A DNA stretch of 64,000 bases from Ehretia macrophylla (GCA_037974665.1 CM075781.1:36921735-36985734), one strand, 5' to 3'; shown: positions 1-11,190, numbered from the stretch's first letter. Notes: generated by a model not told the origin, from the letters alone. Translations and numbers: made by a program.

Positions 1-165
1 GCGACGGAGACCTGGTCACAGGCCCCGCGCCCTTGGTTTGCGGGCCCAGCCTCTATACGAAGTGAAATTGTCCTGCCCAAGATGTCGTAGGACTCGATAA
101 TAGAAATGTGATGGATAAAGAATCTTGGAAAGCCTGAACTGGGAAAAAAAACAAAACGAAAAAGG

Positions 166-285
166 GGGGTGCAACACGAGGACTTCCCAAGGGGTTACCC
201 ATTCTAGTACTACTCTCGTCCAAGCACGCTTAACTTTTGGAGTTCTAATGGGATCCGGTGCATTAGTGGTAGTATGATCTCACCC
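166..285 (-). rRNA. 5S rRNA gene copy 1 (diverged)
   Basis: Read on the minus strand, this 120-nt stretch follows the plant 5S rRNA from its GGGTG start (285) to its CACCCC end (166), including the internal control region around AGTTAAGCGTGCTTGG. The 3' end is followed by T-runs (plus-strand A-runs at 143-163), as expected for RNA polymerase III termination. Base -1 (286) reads C on the minus strand, as in many plant 5S genes. Compared with the common plant sequence there are about ten differences, several C-to-T or G-to-A, and one extra base in the TTAACTTTTGG segment (plus strand). This copy may therefore be a pseudogene. Identity as 5S is certain; function is not. Confidence 0.85.
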
Positions 286-682
286 GTCATGTTGAGGTCG
301 TAAATCCCTTATGTGTTGTCTTTTTCGCCAGTCACGACGAACGATCTGGGATGAAGAAACAGCACAAAAAGAAGAAAAGTGGCATTCGATTTTGGGCTCC
401 GAATATAGGCGCAGCAAAGCAAGCTGGCTGCCCTTGTCGTAGAGCTCTCAGAGAGCTTTCCAACGGTATGCTGTGCGCTACATAACTCCTAACGGATCAA
501 AAGTTATGGGCACTGGAGCGACGGAGACCTGGTCACAGGCCCCGCGCCTTCGGTTTGCGAGCCCAGCCTCTACGCGATGCGAAATTGTCTTGCCCAAGAT
601 GTCGTGGGACTCGATAATAGAAATATGACGGATAAAGAATTTTGGAAAGCCTGAACGGGGTGAAAAAACAAAACGAAAAAGG

Positions 683-801
683 GGGGTGCAACACGAGGAC
701 TTTCCACGGGGTCACCCATCCTAGTACTACTCTTGCCCAAGCACGCTTAACTTCGGAGTTCTGATGGGATCCGGTGCATTAGTGGTAGTATGATTGCACC
801 C
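683..801 (-). rRNA. 5S rRNA gene copy 2 (array edge)
   Basis: This second 5S gene starts at 801 on the minus strand and ends at 683, with a T-rich terminator just beyond (plus-strand A-runs at 663-680). It is closer to the common plant sequence than copy 1 and keeps the usual 119-nt length. The spacer expected upstream (beyond 801) is absent: the sequence switches to unrelated AT-rich DNA at the first base of the gene. It therefore lacks the upstream TATA-like and -1 C context that helps plant 5S transcription. Confidence 0.85.
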
Positions 802-1006
802 TTCTACATTTTGTCAAAAGATAGATGTTTATAATTACTACCATAATTTGTCCCTCTTTGACAGTGTCAAAATGAAAGAGGGGCACCACAAACTAATTAA
901 CAGCAATGTCTGTAAAGATTTAAGATACATAAATGGTAAATTAGATATCTATTTCCAAAAGCAAATATAATGATTAAAAACTAAGAGCAAGTTGGTCAAA
1001 ATAAAA
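802..1006. other. AT-rich junction segment, no gene seen
   Basis: Unique-looking AT-rich DNA between the 5S array edge and the next coding region. No terminal repeat or target duplication is visible that would say what inserted at the 5S gene. Confidence 0.4.
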
Positions 1007-2397
1007 CTATTGTCTCGGTGCACGACCACGACCTCCACGTTGACCTCCACGACTCGGATAGTCGGCAAACCCAGGGTCTTGTCCAATTCCCTTACCACGA
1101 ATGTCACCAGCCATGAGTAGAAGCCGACCTTGTATATCCTCGAATTGAGTTTCAAAATATTGGTGATCTTCTACTTTACGTTCTTCCAGACTTTGAAACT
1201 GAGTTTCAAAGTATTGACAATCTTCCGCTCTATGTTCTTCCGAAGTCTGCAATTGAGTTTCAAAATATTGACGATCTGCCGCTTTATGTTGTTCCATAGT
1301 TTGAAGTTGGGTTTGGAAATGGCAGTGAGTTCTATCACTGTTGCCCATAGAAGAAGATATATCATTTAGTTTTTCTAAAATTAGATCATATGACGAACTA
1401 GAAGCACGACTAGAACTAGCACCTCTCGTCCTTTCTTGCTCATCTATCTGTGACACTCTCTCTGCATGAATATGTTCCTCCGGATTATCCATTTCCATAG
1501 GCATTTCGCGATATAAGTTCTCTTGCATCTCAACATCACCAATATAATTCAGATTCTCAACAAAGGTAGTATTCTTGGTAGCATTTAACTTAATGAGTGT
1601 TTTGGTTTCCTCAGGTAGTCTATTAAATTCTTCTTGGTTTATATAACGATCTTGATACCAATAAGCTTGTTGCCTATTCAGAGATAGCATATTAAGATAC
1701 CAAGAAGGATTGAATTTTTTCCTTTCAACCTCATCAAATGAAACCCCGAAGTTCTCAAAAATTCAGGTAAGGGCTACTCCATATGGCAAGGATTTGTTTT
1801 TCTCAGCAGTATAAGCATCTTCTTGAAATGTTCTTTCATCATTAATATTTCTATGCACAAGACAAGAGCCTACAAAGTTTACCCAAATTTTTTTTAGTAT
1901 GGGCAACTCTATTTTATCTGGTGCATTTCCTCTATGCCTAGTTCCATTAAACCTTTCCGCCCAAAAAAATCTCAAACAATTATCTTTGTCTTCGGGCTCC
2001 ATTCTACTTTCTGGCCAACCAGTGGTGTCATAAGCTTAAAGATTGTAGCTATTATATCTGGGGTTAACTCAATATCAATACCTCTAACTCTAGTTTTCAC
2101 AACAATAATTTCATCTCTTTCCAAATTAGCATAAAATTCACAGATTAAAAGCGGATAAACAAGACAACAAATAGGTAGGAAGTCATACCAACCTTGGTGT
2201 TGCATGATCTCAAAAATTCTAGTACCTTGTATGTCCTCATCTATCAAACACTTTCCATACAATATCGGCTTGGCAACCTCATTGTTTGCACTTGTGGGAG
2301 GAGGATCCCTATCATGACTTGGAAGCCTTCTAGAAGAGGTTGGATTATTTTTCTTAGGAGGGTTTTTTCCCCCACTTGTTCTTGTAGTAACAACCAT
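1007..2397 (-). pseudogene. Putative plant transposon-protein gene (PF20167-like)
   Basis: Three adjacent minus-strand coding blocks lie here (about 2397-1972, 2002-1763 and 1690-1007). The first begins MVVTTRTSGGKNPPKK and carries a segment with GWYDFLP, a hydrophobic stretch, LICEFYANL and VRGIDIELT. That pattern resembles the plant-only family Pfam calls 'putative plant transposon protein' (PF20167); this is recognised from memory, not by search. The last block has four near-repeats of about 17 residues built on QYFETQLQT and EEHRAED, a likely coiled coil. It ends in an Arg/Gly-rich tail (RGGQRGGRGR) that may bind nucleic acid. Whether this is a spliced gene or a decayed copy cannot be settled here. 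The family is generally found in repetitive plant DNA and its function is unknown. Confidence 0.5.
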
Positions 2398-2404
2398 GAT
2401 AAAA

Positions 2405-2770
2405 TATAGAGATTTCGAGGTTTTGGAAAGTGGGTAATGTGATTATGGAAAAACATTTGAGATTTAATGGCTAAAATTTGAATTTAATACAACTTTACCC
2501 ATTTTTTGGCTTAGGGCTTGAAGAGATTGGGGTTTGAAAGAACTCTTTGTAGATTTTGAGGTTTTGGCAAGCGAGTAGTGTGATTATGGAAGAAATTTTG
2601 AGGTTTAATGGCTAGATTTTGAGAATTTTAGAGATATTTTTTGAGTTTTTTTTTGCAATAGGGTTGAAGAAATTGGTGTTTGGGAAAAATCTTTGGAGAT
2701 TTTGATGTTTTATGGAGTGGGTAATGTGATTGTGGAAAAAAATTGAGATTTAATGGTTAGTTTTTGATGA
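2405..2770. repeat. Tandem repeat of about 143 bp, roughly 2.5 copies
   Basis: Starting near 2417, 2558 and 2704, the sequence repeats a block that includes GTGATTATGGAA and GAGATTTAATGGCTA. It sits directly upstream (on the minus strand) of the transposon-protein-like gene, where a promoter or 5' leader would be. Confidence 0.6.
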
Positions 2771-2914
2771 GTTTAGAGAGATTTTGAGAGAATTTTAGAA
2801 GATAAAGGTGAAGAGAAGTGAAGTTGGGGAATAAAATAGGGTTTGGGGGTGGGTTTGCTGATTTTTGTAAGATTTTTTTTTAAAAAAATAAAAAAATAAA
2901 AAAATAACTTTATC

Positions 2915-3075
2915 GGATGGCCTGCCGGCATGGGGACGCGAGATAAAGCTGTCTCGCTGTCCCTGCCGGATGACTGGGCCGGCTGGCTGGCCCCGTCATC
3001 CGGCGGGGACAGTGAGACAACATTGTCTAGCGTTCTCATGCCGGGGGCTAGCCGGCGGGCCGTGACCTGCATAAT
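2915..3075. repeat. GC-rich imperfect hairpin in AT-rich DNA
   Basis: Two arms of roughly 70 bp face each other around a short centre near 2985. The inner arms, around CTGTCCCTGCCGGATGA (left) and TCATCCGGCGGGGACAG (right), are nearly perfect complements; the outer arms pair more loosely. The hairpin is flanked by A/T homopolymer tracts on both sides. No coding sense is evident. It could be a small foldback element or the relic of an inverted duplication. Confidence 0.7.
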
Positions 3076-3189
3076 TTTTTTTTATATTTTTAATTTTTTT
3101 TTTTTTTGGTGAATGCTGAAGTTTTAAAAACATTTTAAAATATTTTTTTCCCCCAAAATCACTTTACTCCTTCTATCTCTTACAAAAAA

Positions 3190-3715
3190 CTTATCTTTCT
3201 CTCTCACCACCATTACCCCCACCACCATCCTCACCCTACTATCACCACCATCATCATCATCACCAAGACCACTACCATCACCATCAAGACCACCACCAAG
3301 GGTACTACGACCACTACCAACAAAGGCACTATCACCACCACAAGGTCCACTATTACCACTATCTAGGGCACCATCACCACCACCCACCACCACTAAGGTC
3401 CACCATCACCATTACCACCATATCTAGGGCACCATCACCATTACCACCAACAAAGGCATCATCACCACCACAAGGTAATCCCTTACCACCATTTATTAAA
3501 CCATCACCACCATGTAGGGCACTATCACCACCACCCACCACCACCAAGGTCCACCATCACCACCATATCTAGGGCACTATTACTATTACCACCAACAAAG
3601 GCATGATCACCACCACAAAGTAATCCCTTACTACCATATCTAGGGCACCATCATCACCACCCACCACCACCAAGACTACCACCGTCACTACCAAAGACAC
3701 CACCACCATCTCTTT
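3190..3715. repeat. CCA/CCT-rich minisatellite
   Basis: A degenerate CCA-trinucleotide field is arranged in larger near-repeats that share ATCTAGGGCACCATCACC and ACCACCAACAAAGGCA. It lies upstream of the CACTA transposase frame and may belong to that element's left side. Open frames through it on either strand are by-products of the repeat. Confidence 0.65.
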
Positions 3716-3729
3716 CTCTCTCTTTGCTA

Positions 3730-4040
3730 CTAGTAAGTATTTTAATTTATACATTTTTCCTCTATTTTGTTGTCTAGTATAGCATATTTATATATGTGTA
3801 CAATATATATCTCCATATGTGTAATTTTGTTTTTTTGATTTGTTCGACTCTATTATTTTTATATTTATTGTTATGTTTATTTCTAATTTTTTAAATGAGG
3901 TTTTGACATAAATTTTTGGTAGTATATTTAACATGAATGTTGTATTGTAGTAATATTTGTTGTGATTAATTAACAAAGATTAAGTAGTGAATCATAAATT
4001 GTATTTAATTAACTATATATTTTACTATTAAATTCTTTAA
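3730..4040. other. AT-rich leader before the CACTA transposase
   Basis: AT-rich non-coding DNA between the minisatellite and the first transposase codons. A left CACTA terminal repeat (CACTACAAG-type) was looked for here and further left, and was not found. Confidence 0.4.
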
Positions 4041-4044
4041 TGAG

Positions 4045-7000
4045 ATGAACAAATATTATTATACAGAAGTTGAGAAAATGGAAAGACTCAGACAACAGTG
4101 GATGAACGATCGATTAACATTTAAGGGAACATTAAATCCTAAGTTCGTTCATGGTGTAGACGAAGAATTCATTCCTTTTGCGTGTAGTCAACAAAAGTAC
4201 ATGGATAGAGACAAAATTATATGTCCTTGTGTGTAATGTAATAATTGTGACTTTAAGGACCCTCATACTTGTAGACATCATCTCTATTCATGGGGGTTCA
4301 TGAGGCATTACTATGTTTGGACTTCACATGGGGAGCATGTTGACCTCTATCAGGATAACAACCATAATGTTGGTGATAATTCTGGATGTGATAAAGGAAA
4401 CAGTTATAGGATAATGGTATTTGACGCATTTGGCCCATCAAATGTACCACCAACTCCTAATCAACCAATTGAAGAGGAACCTAATATGAAGTCAAAATAT
4501 TTTTATGATCTATTAAAAACTGCAGATAAGCCTTTGTGAAGTGGATGTGAGGTCACTCATCTGTCAGCGGTGCCTTTGTTGTTAAACATCAAGTCAGAGG
4601 AGAATATGTCTGAACATTGTTTTAATAGAATTGTTGAAGTTATTCGAAGACTGTTGCCCAAGGATAACACTTTACCTAAGAACTACTATAGGTTTAAGAG
4701 CGAAATGAGTCCTTTAGGTTTGAGTTGCATGAAGATTGATGTGTGTGTAAATGGATGTACATTATATTACAAAGATAGAGATCAACTAAAATCTTGTCCA
4801 ACGTGTGGTCACCCACGATTTAAACCTACAGAAATTGGTAAAAAACATGGTAGACCAATAGCGCACAAACGATTGAGGTATCTACCATTAACGCCCAGGT
4901 TGAGCAGATTATACATGTCTCCCGCAATAGCTAAACATATGCAATGGCATTATTGACACCAAGTTGAAAGTGGAAAAATTTGTCATCCATCCGATACTGA
5001 GGCATGGAAACACTTTGATAGAACATATCCAAATTTTGCTTCTGAATCGAGAAATGTATGTCTCGGACTTTCTTCTGATGGTTTTAACCTGTTCAACTCT
5101 TCTTCTTAACCTTATTCTTGTTGGCCTGTGATAATCACACCGTACAATCTTTCACCATGGATATGTATGAAGGATCCTGTAATGTTCTTGACCTTTCTTA
5201 TTCCGGGGCCGAATAGTCCGGGTAAAGGTATAGATATATACCTTGAGCCTCTGATTAAAGAGTTGATTAAACTATGGGAAGTAGGGGTACCTTGTTATGA
5301 TGTGTCATCCAAGTCCAATTTCCAATTGAGGGCAACTTTAATGTGGACAATTAATGATTTCCCAGCATATGGCATGTTATCTGGCTGGAGTACGCACGAG
5401 TGATTGTCATGTCCGTATTGTATGGGATCTTTTAAGGCATTTCAATTGACTGCAGGAAGAAAGAATTGCTTATTTGACTGCTATCGGTAGTTCTTACTGA
5501 GAAATCATCCCTTTCGACGAGACAGGAAAAACTTTTGAAAAAATATGATAGAGAACTCGGACCCTCCGCTGAGATTGAGTGGTGAGGACATGTGGGAAGA
5601 AGTTCGGGATCTTCCAAACATAAATGAACTGGGTAAAGATAAAATAGATGGTTTTGGAAGAAGGCATAACTGGATTAAAAAAAACATATTTTGGGATTTG
5701 CCTTATTGGCAGTCACTGCTTGTGCATCATAATCTAGACGTAATGCACTTAGAGAAGAATGTTTTTGATAATGTCTTTAACACTATAATGAACGTGAAGT
5801 GGAAGACAAAGGATACGAAAAATTCAAGGGTTGATATTGAGAGAATTTGTGATCGCCTTGAATTATGCATTAGAGATGGTGTGATAAAAATGGTCGTGCA
5901 TACTCTTCCGATTCTCTCTAGGAAAACAATTTTGGAGTGGGTAAAAGAGTTAAAATTCCCTGACGGATATGCATCAAATATAGCAAGGTGCGTTGACATG
6001 AACGATTTGAAGTTGTCATATATGAAGAGCCATGATTGCCATATATTTATGGAGAGATTGCTTCCTATAGCCTTACGCGAGTTATTGCCCAATAATGTAT
6101 GGGAACCTTTTACCGAACTAAGCTTGTTTTTCAAAAATATTTGTTGCACGTCTATTGAAAGAATCGACCTTGAAAGAATGCAACAAAATATTGTGATCAC
6201 CCTTTGTAAGTTGGAAAGGATCTTACCTCCAGCTTTCTTTGACTCAATGAAGCATTTGCTAGTACACTTGGTTCATGAAACAATTTGCGGCGGTCCTGTA
6301 TAATATCGGTGGATGTACCATTTTGAGAGGTTTTTGCATCTTTTGAAGATAGAGGTGAAAAATAAAGCACGTGTTGAAGGATCTATATGTGAAACATATC
6401 TTATCCTTGAAACGTCGACATTTTGTTCATATTATTTCGAACCGCATGTGCAAACAAAAACAAGAAACATCGGTCGAAATGAAGAGTCCATGGATTCGGA
6501 TTACCCTGAAGGGTACTTACCCATATTCAAACATCCAGGTCGTTCGATGGGAAAAATGATTTCTAAAGATTTAGACGATTGAGATTTCAATGCTGCTCAC
6601 TTGTGTGTTTTGATGAATTGCGAAGAAGTGTCCCCATATATTAAGTAAGTACATGACTCAACTCTTTAGTTCTATTAATACACATTACATATATAATCCA
6701 TTAATTAATATTGTACAGGACGTTTGAGGATGCGAATAGAGAACCCATCATTTACTGATTCACAAATCAATAATAGCATTGACAAATTTTTCCTGACTTG
6801 GTTACGTTACCATGTTAGTATTACTCGTCTTTAACGTGGGAATTATATATTGGACTCATTCCGACCTTGATGTTTGTTATTGTCCCTAATTTACCCCTTT
6901 CAGCTTGCCCAAAATAACATTTTGGATGATCGAGGTGGTAAGTACATAGTCAAAGTACTTGTTGAATGGGTATAGATTCCACACTTTGGAGTATGGATCT

Positions 7001-7615
7001 TCAAAGGCAACTATAAACAGTGGAGTCACTGTGAAAAGAACAACGCCTGATAACGAGGAGAGTCATTATTATGGTATGTTGACTGATATTATTGAGTTAG
7101 AATACCATAATGAAACTTTGAAGCACACAAGAGTTGTTATTTTCAAGTGTGAGTGGTACGATTCTCACAATGATAAGGGATTAAAGGTTCATCCGAAATT
7201 TCAATTGATTGATATAAATGTGAAAAAAAAAATACCCAAAGTATGACCCTTTTGTTTTAGCAAAGCATGCACATCAAACATATTACGTCACGTATCCTGG
7301 TGCTAAGAGAGAACGGGCAGCTTGGTTGGCTGTGTGCAAGATAAGATCAAGGAACCAATTTGATGTGTGCATGAACAATGATGATAATGATAAAGATGAA
7401 CAGTCAGCTTTTCAGTCCGTGAGATGAACATGACATTAGTACAATCAGATGATCATGATGATGGCGTATTGCGCTGTCTTGAATCAAATGAATGCATTGA
7501 TGTGGTTGGAGATGTAGAACAAGAACACGAGAACTATGGCTACAATGATGATGAAGATCATGAAAGTGACTCCGATAATGACTTAGAATCCGAAGACAAT
7601 GAATTATCTGATTGA
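4045..7615 (+). pseudogene. TNP2-like CACTA transposase (broken)
   Basis: The frame begins MNKYYYTEVEKMERL and shows, in order: a transposase-associated Cys/His region (CPC, CNNC, HTCRHHLY), the Transposase_21 core (LGLSCMKIDVCVNGC, CPTCGHPRF, GPNSPGKGIDIYL, DFPAYGMLSGWST, HHNLDVMHLEKN), a DUF4218-like region (RWMYHFERFLHLLK), and a DUF4216-like region (6959-7246: YYGMLTDIIELEY, FKCEWYDS). From 4045 to 6644 the reading frame never shifts, yet it holds about nine stops (4234, 4537, 4954, 5107, 5401, 5488, 5536, 6301 and 6580). A GT-AG intron is plausible at 6645-6719. After the DUF4216 region the frame slips near 7230 at an A-run, and an acidic Asp/Glu-rich tail follows (7424-7615). In a live element this protein would bind the ends and cut. 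Here it cannot be made. Confidence 0.85.
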
Positions 7616-7773
7616 GAATTTGTACCTATAAATTCAATATTTTGTATGTCAACTGTATGTGAAGTGTACGATTGATAATCGAAAACTATAATGAAAAGTG
7701 GTTATAATATCTCTTAATTTATAGAATATATTGTACATATGTGTTTATCTTATGTTTTTTTATGTAGCAATCA

Positions 7774-9791
7774 TGGTTAGAGATGGTTGATCGCACGCAG
7801 ATCAGTCACGATCCGGCATGCCATCAACTTCGTCCTCCGTAGCACCTGGTGAAGGTAATAGTGAGTCTCTTAGCACTCCAGGGACGTTCTTTTGTTCCAT
7901 CGGACTATCTACCCCATTGTCTGGCATCCGAGTGACTACCGAGGATTGTCGTGTTAATGCCACGACCACGAATAGCGTCGAGCATGAAACGGAATAGCCA
8001 AAACTATCATCATGTACATCTGGCACAACAAACTGGCAGCATATGGGATTCGAGTCATTCTCTCAATACGCCACATGGTTGGAGGATAGACGTACTCACA
8101 TTCGATTATATAATAACGAGTGAAATACAATTCAATAAAATTGTAGAACAATTACTTTAGTTGTTTGTTATTAGTTCTTGAAGTTATAATATGCAAATGC
8201 AAGTGACACTAACTTATAGAATTGATATACTTCTTAACAGATTTATACCTTCTTCGGAGATACAAGAATTTAAGTCAATATTCGCAGGCGGATTCACAGA
8301 ACCCTAGATTACTTATGGAGAAATTCCGCAAGATGTCAAAGACCGATGGTTTTGCTCGTTTGAGGTTTTTATAAACAATAATGTAGTCAGTATATATTAT
8401 ATTATACACTTGTACATTTATACATGCATATTCAATTAACACATGTTCGCATTGACCTTTTTTCTTCATTGCAGAAAGATTATAAATGGCACCAATGTGA
8501 CAGGACACGCATCAAGCATTGCTTCCATTATAAGGCAGCGGAGAGAATAAAAGACCAATTGGCTAAGGCCCGTAAATTTGACAAGCCTCCTAAGTGGATG
8601 ACATTACAAAATTGGGAGCAAATGCAAGTAAGATGGCACGACCCAAAGTGGATAGAGAAATCAAAAGCGGCCAAGAAAAATATGGAGAAAAATCAATCAG
8701 TACACTACATGGGTACCACTCCTTTTCATGAGGTTTAGAGAAGGATGGTATGTAACTAAAATTAACTACTTAAATTTAATAGCATAAATTAGTCTATCTT
8801 AATATTCTAGTTTTTGAGTAATTACTACTTATGAATTTAATAATGTAGGCGGTGACAATAAACGCCCCTGTCTATAGAGCTGATGTTTTCAAGGTTGCCC
8901 ATAGTAAATGGGAGGGTGATGGTATCCAGTACTCTGATCCAAAGGCTACTGAGACGATAGTAAGTATTTATACAGTGTATTACTTTTACTGTCATTTAAT
9001 TTTGTTAAATTTATATAATGTATATGTTAATTTTAAGTTGCTAGTTAATTTTAATTTAAAAGGTTATAAAAATTGAATTTCATAAGTCTCTTTTGTAATG
9101 TATAGGTGGTTAGGCTTATGTATTTCATTATAAGGATTGTATCATTATGATTATGTTGAAGTGGTTGTGACGAACGACATATCCTTTGGTTGTAAGTTAG
9201 AGGCTCAGGATTGTGAATTTGGTTTATTTATGGTTGTATGTTGGTTGTTGTGGCAATATAATTGTTATGTAGGTTATATTTTTATGTTCGGGGCTATATT
9301 ACAGATGTTATAATGCCGAAATTCTGTCGCGTCCCGACTTGGTTTTAGGTGGGGTCGAGTTGGGACGTGACATTGAGTGGTATAAGAATATTAAATATTT
9401 ATAAATGTTATTTTTGTAGTCATGATATGAGGAAATGCTCCAGCAATGTGAACTTGAGACACAAGAAGACCCCACGGCACCGCCCGTTAATCCCGATGAT
9501 ATCTTCTACTAAGCTGTTGGTGGGGTGAAAAAAGGGCGTGTCTATAGACTCGGCTTGCAAGGAGTCTGCATTGGTAGGCAAACACCCACTATTCCCACCA
9601 TCAACACTAGAATTGGACTCTCAGAAGAAAAAGTCAACAGACGAGTCATTGCCAGAACGGAGTCCTTGAGGCAACAACTTGATGACCAAGGAAAGGAACA
9701 ACAAGAGACGCAGCAACAAGTGAACGAAACCGTGGAACTTGTGAGGCATTTGCAGCAGGAGATTAATCGGCTAAAATACCCACGACATTAG
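7774..9791 (+). pseudogene. TNP1/PTTA-like CACTA second protein (broken)
   Basis: Pieces in the expected order: a Ser/Thr-rich N-terminal stretch (about 7774-8160); the Transposase_24/PTTA core with a Trp-rich segment (8475-8738: KWHQCDRTRIKHC, ARKFDKPPKWM, WHDPKWIEKSKAAKK, HYMGTTPFHEV); a short exon-like piece (8849-8960); and a C-terminal part (9420-9791: KKGRVYRLGLQG, then a Gln/Glu-rich coiled coil ending NRLKYPRH). In-frame stops and intron-like gaps separate the pieces. In En/Spm-type elements this protein helps bind subterminal repeats, which fits the repeat field that follows at 10.02-10.65 kb. Confidence 0.7.
9100..9395 (+). mobile_element. Possible LTR-end scrap inside the CACTA element
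   Basis: The stretch ends in GTCGAGTTGGGACGTGACA followed by GAGTGGTATAAGAA. The first part resembles the 3' end of some plant Ty3/Gypsy LTRs; the second resembles the initiator-Met tRNA primer-binding site (TGGTATCAGAGC). It sits between two CACTA coding pieces. The match is weak and no left LTR end is seen. Confidence 0.3.
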
Positions 9792-10019
9792 CCCGATCAA
9801 CATGATTAATGGTACATTTAGGATTTGGTTTTTTGGACAATTTTAGCAATTAATTTCGAACAATATTTTAATATTTTTATGAATTTAAAAGATGCGTTAT
9901 GTAAATATTATTTTATATATTCAATTTTATGTTTTGTTGTGTAAATTTGTTTTATTTTTTAATTTTTACATTTCATATTATTTTCAAAATAATTAATAAT
10001 TATTACGTTACAGAATAAC

Positions 10020-10680
10020 CACATAGAATTAGCCACCATTTTTCTACAGACAAATGGCTATGGATTTGGACAACGGATTGACCACTCATATGTGGTGACA
10101 AATTACTACGGATTTTTTACGGCTTTAAGACGGACGTTAATAATTAATTAAAAAAATCAAAATTTTAGTTGGCTACGGATAAGATACGGATTTGCTACCG
10201 AATATGTGGCTACCGATATATCCATAGCCGTGGGCCACGACCGATTTACGACTGAAACGGCTACGGATTTGCTACGGACATTAATAATTAATTAAAAAAA
10301 ATTATTTGGCTACGGATGGGCTACGGATTGGATACTGAATATGTGGCTACCGATATTCTACGAATATTAATCCGTAGCCGTGGGTTATGGCCGATTTACA
10401 ATTGAAATGGCTACGGATTAACTACGGACATTAATAATTAATAAAAAAATATCACAATTTTAGTTGGGTACAGATGGGTTCCGGCTGTTTTGCTACGTAA
10501 GTTATAAAAAATAAATACAAATTAATTTCTGAAATTGGCTACTGGGCTACGAAATATTAATTTGGCTACGGGGCTTTTTACTACGGACGGAAATCCGTAG
10601 CCTATCCGTCACCCGTCCCAATTTGGCTACCGCTAGGCTACGGATTTTGACCGTCGCCTCGACCTGTTTTTCTTGTAGTG
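10020..10680 (+). repeat. CACTA subterminal repeats and right terminal repeat
   Basis: Units of about 147 bp (TTAATAATTAATT recurs near 10137, 10281 and 10431) carry several GGCTACGGA or TCCGTAGCC motifs in both orientations. Such subterminal arrays are the usual binding sites for the element-encoded protein. The terminal CTTGTAGTG ends at 10680. Confidence 0.85.
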
Positions 10681-10689
10681 TGCATTTAG

Positions 10690-10690
10690 T

Positions 10691-10768
<78 letters not shown>

Positions 10769-10778
10769 CGTATATATG
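10690..10778. repeat. (TA)n(TG)n(TA)n microsatellite
   Basis: A run of TA, then TG, then TA dinucleotides immediately beyond the CACTA right end. Confidence 0.95.
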
Positions 10779-11029
10779 TATAAGCTTATATTTAGTTAAA
10801 ACTATTACTTAATTTTTAATCTTACATAATGAAGAATTGGTGTTTCCTTTTAGTATTATTAATCTTAAAATGTGGAGAAAAAAGTTAAAAAATGTCAGTT
10901 GTGCGTATAAAAGTGATGCAGATGGTGGTGGTGGTCCATTGCAAGGAGGATATAACGAATGGAGGTGATGAGTTGCAGGGTTTTTTTTCCACGAGAAATA
11001 TATTATTTTCTTTGCTAAGAAAGAAATAA
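10779..11029. other. AT-rich stretch, no gene seen
   Basis: No conserved coding pattern on either strand. Confidence 0.4.
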
Positions 11030-11190
11030 TAGCAAGGCTCAACTTAGTGGTAATAGAAGGTTGTGAGTTCAAATCCTTAGATCTGGTGTTTAGCTTTTAT
11101 TGAACAACCAGTGCCATGTGTCGCCATTTAATTGGAATAAATGGATATATCTGCCATGTGTCACCACACATTGAATAAAAAAAAAAAGAT
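11030..11190 (+). mobile_element. SINE-like unit with pol III A and B boxes
   Basis: AAGGCTCAACTTAGTGG (11034-11050) resembles a tRNA A box and GAGTTCAAATCC (11065-11076) a B box, with typical spacing. About 100 bp later the unit ends in a 10-12-base A-run (about 11178-11190). This is the layout of a tRNA-derived plant SINE. No clear target duplication is seen, so the call is tentative. Confidence 0.4.

Larger units (their letters stand above)
1..801 (-). repeat. 5S rDNA tandem array, 517-bp unit
   Basis: The window opens in spacer sequence (GCGACGGAGACCTGG) that recurs at 518, giving a unit of 517 bp: about 120 bp of gene and 397 bp of spacer. About one and a half units are visible. The array presumably continues to the left of the window and stops at 801. 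Units differ by scattered substitutions, which suggests an old array edge rather than a homogenised core. Confidence 0.85.
4041..10680 (+). mobile_element. CACTA (En/Spm) DNA transposon, decayed, left end missing
   Basis: The span contains the two gene types of plant CACTA elements, TNP2-like transposase then TNP1/PTTA-like protein, both on the plus strand. It ends at 10680 in TTTTTCTTGTAGTG, the inverse of the classic CACTACAAGAAAAA terminus. Subterminal repeats rich in GGCTACGGAT occupy about 10.02-10.65 kb. The matching left end, and hence the 3-bp target duplication (the right flank reads TGC), cannot be found, so the stated start is only where supported coding begins. Many stop codons show the element is inactive. 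Confidence 0.88.

Noticed and set aside
533-715. 60-codon minus-strand frame
   Set aside because: It lies across the 5S gene and spacer; rRNA identity explains the sequence.
3124-3754. Gly/Asp- and Val-rich frames on the minus strand
   Set aside because: They are translations of the CCA minisatellite, with no start context or domain.
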